Below are positions 5,574 through 8,138 of a DNA stretch of 8,138 nt, piece after piece. The stretch spans positions 1 through 8,138 of the forward strand of contig CAYOLL010000043.1 of NCBI GenBank assembly GCA_964404765.1, in the 5' to 3' direction. Under the pieces are notes generated by a model that was not told the origin of the DNA, ran no database searches, and worked only from the letters and a program-made list of their open reading frames with translations. Each line of letters opens with the position of its first letter. The stretch's first letter is position 1. A program made the translations under genes and the position numbers. The stretch is from CAYOLL01 sp964404765 [NCBI: uncultured Gemmatimonadota bacterium]. GTDB lineage: Bacteria; 4572-55.

Positions 5574-6740
5574 TTATCTCAACCCTGGCGTTTTTTTATT
5601 CCGAATGGCATGACCGAAAAAATATGTGCAAAGCGGCACTCCCAGCAGCAAGCCCCATATATGAAAAAGCTTTCCGCCGATCGTCAGAATAATCAGGACA
5701 ATGACCGGGTTAATCCGCATATAAGAGCCGTAAATACGTGGATTTAAAATATAGCCCTCGATCAAATGAATCACGATAATCAGCAGGATTGCCAAAATCA
5801 TGCGCTCCAGGCCGACCGTTTGCAACGCAATCAGGCAAATCGGGACCGAGCTGATAAACACACCGACCACGGGAATAAAGCTGCAAAAAAAGACGATGAC
5901 CGCCAAAAACGCCATATTCTTGCTTAAGCCTAAAAAATAAATGCCAATCGCTGTCAGAACGCTATTAAGAATGGCAATAAGCAGTTGCGCCTCCAAAGCC
6001 CGTCCTAACACCCGCGAAAAATTCTTGATGCTGTCCGCCACTTCAACATAAATGAAGTTAAGCTTGGTATGCTCCAGATCAGCCACGCTCCGGCTTAATT
6101 TGGGCAAATCCAACACAATCAAGAACGAAAAAAGCAGGGCAAGCAGGAAAGCAGAAGCAATCGCCGCAATTTTCCCACTGACACCTTTAATAGTGTCCAT
6201 AGCGTAATTCATGGTTCGCAAGCTGTCGGCTTCTTCCACCGGGCCAACAAGTTGTTGAAAAAGAGAAACTGAGGGTGAGTTTTGCAAGTCCACTTTGTTG
6301 CCGGGCAAATGAGGCAGACTCGGTTGCTTCAATTCCGGTAAAAGCTCCTTGAGCAGCAAATACTTATCACTCATTTCAAAAAGTTCTTGATCGACGCGGT
6401 TCACATAGATCGAAAACTGACTGAAAAAGAGTTCGGTCTGATTTTTGACGCGCGGCACTAAAAAAATTCCGGTAATAATCAAAACACACAATAGCCCTGT
6501 TGCGACTAGTACGACCCGAATAAGACGATTTTGGACCCATCTTTTGAGGCGGTCGACCAGATTTGTCTGGACGTAGGCAAAAACAAATGTAAAAAAAATG
6601 AGTAAAGAAAATGATCTGAGGACATAAAGGATTGCAAATAACAATCCCCACACAACCAGTCGGGTGCCTAAAGGCAACATCCAATCCCACGGTGATGGGG
6701 GAGACTGGGCTTGTCTATTATCTTGCGAGTACGGTTTCAT
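5574..6740 (-). CDS. AI-2E family transporter (PF01594-type membrane protein)
   Basis: The 388-residue protein has the AI-2E family layout. A short hydrophilic N-terminus is followed by two hydrophobic segments ('LVVWGLLFAILYVL' and 'LLIFFTFVFAYVQ'), then a third ('VVLVATGLLCVLIITGIFLV'). A long soluble helical region comes next, then about five further membrane segments. Family signatures are 'CSFIPVVGVFISSVP' and, near the end, 'HLIEGYILNPRIYGSYMRINP' in its two overlapping halves, followed by 'GLLLGVPL'. The family forms inner-membrane exporters or sodium/proton antiporters; only some members are linked to autoinducer-2, so that substrate should not be assumed. I chose ATG 6740; the frame extends to a TTG at 6770, where GAGG lies too close to serve. 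The Shine-Dalgarno for 6740 is weak. The gene lies 98 bases downstream of the methyltransferase stop codon on the same strand and converges with the cyclase gene. Confidence 0.9.
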   Translation of the reverse strand: MKPYSQDNRQAQSPPSPWDWMLPLGTRLVVWGLLFAILYVLRSFSLLIFFTFVFAYVQTNLVDRLKRWVQNRLIRVVLVATGLLCVLIITGIFLVPRVKNQTELFFSQFSIYVNRVDQELFEMSDKYLLLKELLPELKQPSLPHLPGNKVDLQNSPSVSLFQQLVGPVEEADSLRTMNYAMDTIKGVSGKIAAIASAFLLALLFSFLIVLDLPKLSRSVADLEHTKLNFIYVEVADSIKNFSRVLGRALEAQLLIAILNSVLTAIGIYFLGLSKNMAFLAVIVFFCSFIPVVGVFISSVPICLIALQTVGLERMILAILLIIVIHLIEGYILNPRIYGSYMRINPVIVLIILTIGGKLFHIWGLLLGVPLCTYFFGHAIRNKKTPGLR

Positions 6741-6766
6741 GATATTTGGATATCGCTCTTGGATTC

Positions 6767-6782
6767 GCAAACCTCAGTTTGC
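6767..6782. repeat. small inverted repeat in the methyltransferase-permease gap
   Basis: GCAAAC (6767-6772) and GTTTGC (6777-6782) form a 6-bp stem with a 4-base loop. It lies 27 bases upstream of the permease ATG. No T-run follows on the minus strand, so a terminator is unlikely; it could be an operator or a leader hairpin. The rest of the gap (6783-6838) shows nothing convincing. Confidence 0.3.
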
Positions 6783-6838
6783 AAGTAAATGTATTGGCAT
6801 AAGTTATCACATGTAATCTAAAGGTTGCCGTTCTGTGA

Positions 6839-8138
6839 TTATAGCAGGTTTTCCTGTGCGCTGTTATGCTCGGGTTTGACTTTCTCAGCTTGCTTGAAAG
6901 TCATGGCTGTCGGCGGCATGTCGGTTTGTGCGCCGGTCAGTAGTGAGTCAATTGTTAAAATTTGCAGTTTCGGGTAGTCTTTGCCCCAGCCCGGCGAGGT
7001 ATAAAAGCCCGCGCCGATAGCCTCTGCGCTCATCTCCCGTGTAGCCGGCTCCAGCGTGATGAACAGGCCGATGGCCGCCTTTTCCCGATTGACCACGCTA
7101 TCTAATTCGCGGATATCCTTGACGCCGACTTTGCCGCTCTTGACTTGCACGATGATGCGTTTGGGTTTATTGCTAGCGTCGTCAAAAAAATGGATAATGC
7201 CGTCGATACCGCGATCCGCGCCTTTTTTGCCGGCAGTTCGGCCTTTTCGCAGCGGTACGGATTCGTCGGGCGCGGAATCGGCCACGGGCCGGGCTTTGAC
7301 CAGCGATAACGCCCACCATTGGAATTGATAACGATTTTCCTGGGCCAATTGGCGGGCGGCGGCTACGTCTAACGGCTCGCCAACTACGTCGTAGTCATGT
7401 TTTTCGTTTAAATCAAACATATCTTTCAGACGATATTTCATCAGCGCGACGGATAAGTGGGCGATATCGATGCCGATCCAGCGGCGCTTCAGTTTTTGGG
7501 CGGCGACAATAGTTGTGCCGCAGCCGCAGAACGGGTCGAGCACTACGTCGCCTTCCTTGCTGCTGGCCAAAATAATACGTTCCAGCAAGGTAATCGGCTT
7601 CTGGGTGGGGAAACCAAGACGTTCGGCTGCCGATGCTTGCAAGGGCGGAATATCATCAAAGACATCCTGGATTGGCACACCTTTCATTTCATCCAAGTAG
7701 CGTTTGTAGGCAGGCACTCTGCCGGGTTTTGTCTGCACGATCCGGCCTTGACGATAAAGCTCTTCCATCTTCGTTTGACTGTAACGCCAAAAGCGGGTGA
7801 CGCCCAGGAATTCATATTTGGGGTTGCCTTTGGCCGCGCCGCCGGGGCCGGTTAAATTGTCCAAACGATAACGGCGGCCATCTTGATCTTTATGACGATA
7901 ACTGCTGGCCAGATATTGATCGCTATAGGCCAGGTACACATCGTTTCGCGTCGCGCGATCCGTTTTTGTATAATAGAAAATAGTGTCGTGAATCCGACCG
8001 ATGTGCAGAACATTTCCCTGAGCGCGGTCGCTATGTGCGCCGGTTCGCTTCCACACAATTTCATTCTGAAAATTTTCCGGATCAAACACCGCATCCAGCA
8101 CGATCTTCAGATAATGCCCGGCGGTCGGGTCGCAATGC
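6839..8138 (-). CDS. beta-class N4-cytosine/N6-adenine DNA methyltransferase fused to an Mrr-like nuclease domain (5' partial)
   Basis: The frame is open through the right edge: upstream of the GTG at 8101 it continues '[13 protein letters not shown]', a conserved part of this family, so the true start and the DPPY/DPPF catalytic motif IV lie outside. The visible part has 432 residues. It contains 'NEIVWKRT', a target-recognition region with '[17 protein letters not shown]', '[20 protein letters not shown]', then '[15 protein letters not shown]' (motif X region) and SAM-binding motif I '[10 protein letters not shown]' (visible residues 200-209, bases 7511-7540). This order (motif IV before I) defines the beta class. 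The C-terminal part has 'GADRGIDG' with D312, then 'IIVQVKSGK' with Q331-x-K333, the D...QxK signature of Mrr-like PD-(D/E)xK endonucleases. It probably modifies, and perhaps also restricts, DNA at one site. The fusion type is known; cleavage activity and specificity are unproven. Confidence 0.9.
   Translation of the reverse strand, partial: HCDPTAGHYLKIVLDAVFDPENFQNEIVWKRTGAHSDRAQGNVLHIGRIHDTIFYYTKTDRATRNDVYLAYSDQYLASSYRHKDQDGRRYRLDNLTGPGGAAKGNPKYEFLGVTRFWRYSQTKMEELYRQGRIVQTKPGRVPAYKRYLDEMKGVPIQDVFDDIPPLQASAAERLGFPTQKPITLLERIILASSKEGDVVLDPFCGCGTTIVAAQKLKRRWIGIDIAHLSVALMKYRLKDMFDLNEKHDYDVVGEPLDVAAARQLAQENRYQFQWWALSLVKARPVADSAPDESVPLRKGRTAGKKGADRGIDGIIHFFDDASNKPKRIIVQVKSGKVGVKDIRELDSVVNREKAAIGLFITLEPATREMSAEAIGAGFYTSPGWGKDYPKLQILTIDSLLTGAQTDMPPTAMTFKQAEKVKPEHNSAQENLL

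Noticed and set aside
5409-5747. Reading frame on the plus strand across the element and the permease gene
   Set aside because: It is composed of mobile-repeat sequence and the antisense of the permease 3' end, with no protein-like pattern. A minus-strand frame inside the element (5233-5457) was rejected for the same reason.
5574-6740. Calling the AI-2E family protein an autoinducer-2 exporter (TqsA)
   Set aside because: The family is broad and includes ion antiporters. Nothing in the sequence or neighbourhood points to autoinducer-2.
6741-6770. TTG start at 6770 for the permease
   Set aside because: TTG is a rare start, GAGG sits only two bases before it, and family members normally begin with a short hydrophilic tail as given by ATG 6740.
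7457-7855. Long plus-strand frames opposite the methyltransferase
   Set aside because: They run antisense to a strongly conserved methyltransferase and match no recognisable domain.

Overview
The window looks like an accessory stretch of a bacterial chromosome, with moderate GC and Shine-Dalgarno-type starts. It holds two toxin-antitoxin-like gene pairs, a very large signalling ATPase, a palindromic mobile repeat, a membrane permease and a modification/restriction-type methyltransferase. The organism cannot be named with certainty. Palindromes built on a CGTTCCCAA core occur in large sulfur bacteria, other gammaproteobacteria and some cyanobacteria. A gammaproteobacterium is my best guess, but only a weak inference.

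Layout. Bases 1-45 are the 3' end of a possible reading frame made of a 9-base tandem repeat (Arg-Leu-Arg units). A plausible sigma70 promoter (138-166) precedes an intact DUF104/AF2212-like antitoxin gene (231-518). Its overlapping PIN-domain toxin partner (512-656) is broken: the first ~21 and the last ~25 residues are present in different frames and the middle is deleted. Next is an overlapping pair: a HEPN (UPF0332-type) protein (710-1102) and a 93-residue partner (1089-1370) that lacks the usual nucleotidyltransferase motif. In the same direction follows a 1245-residue protein (1450-5187): two zinc ribbons, a complete class III (IIIb-type) nucleotide cyclase domain, a STAND/AAA-type ATPase and about a dozen TPR-like repeats. 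The order resembles that of soluble adenylyl cyclase.

The 386-base convergent gap 5188-5573 is almost filled by a non-coding element at 5206-5542. It begins GGTA, ends TACC, has long imperfect terminal inverted repeats and is flanked by direct repeats ATTAGA. Inside it lies a second mirror-symmetric unit (5306-5439) of four hairpins, each with a 3-base loop. This is the most distinctive structure in the window. On the minus strand are an AI-2E family membrane protein (5574-6740) and a beta-class N4-cytosine/N6-adenine DNA methyltransferase (6839 to the window end, 5' end missing). The methyltransferase carries a C-terminal Mrr-like PD-(D/Q)xK nuclease-type domain.

How the genes may work together. 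The two toxin-antitoxin-like modules, the STAND-type cyclase and the methyltransferase-nuclease fusion fit a defence- or stress-type accessory region. No shared operon covers them, and no cyclic-nucleotide effector is visible here. The grouping is therefore suggestive only.
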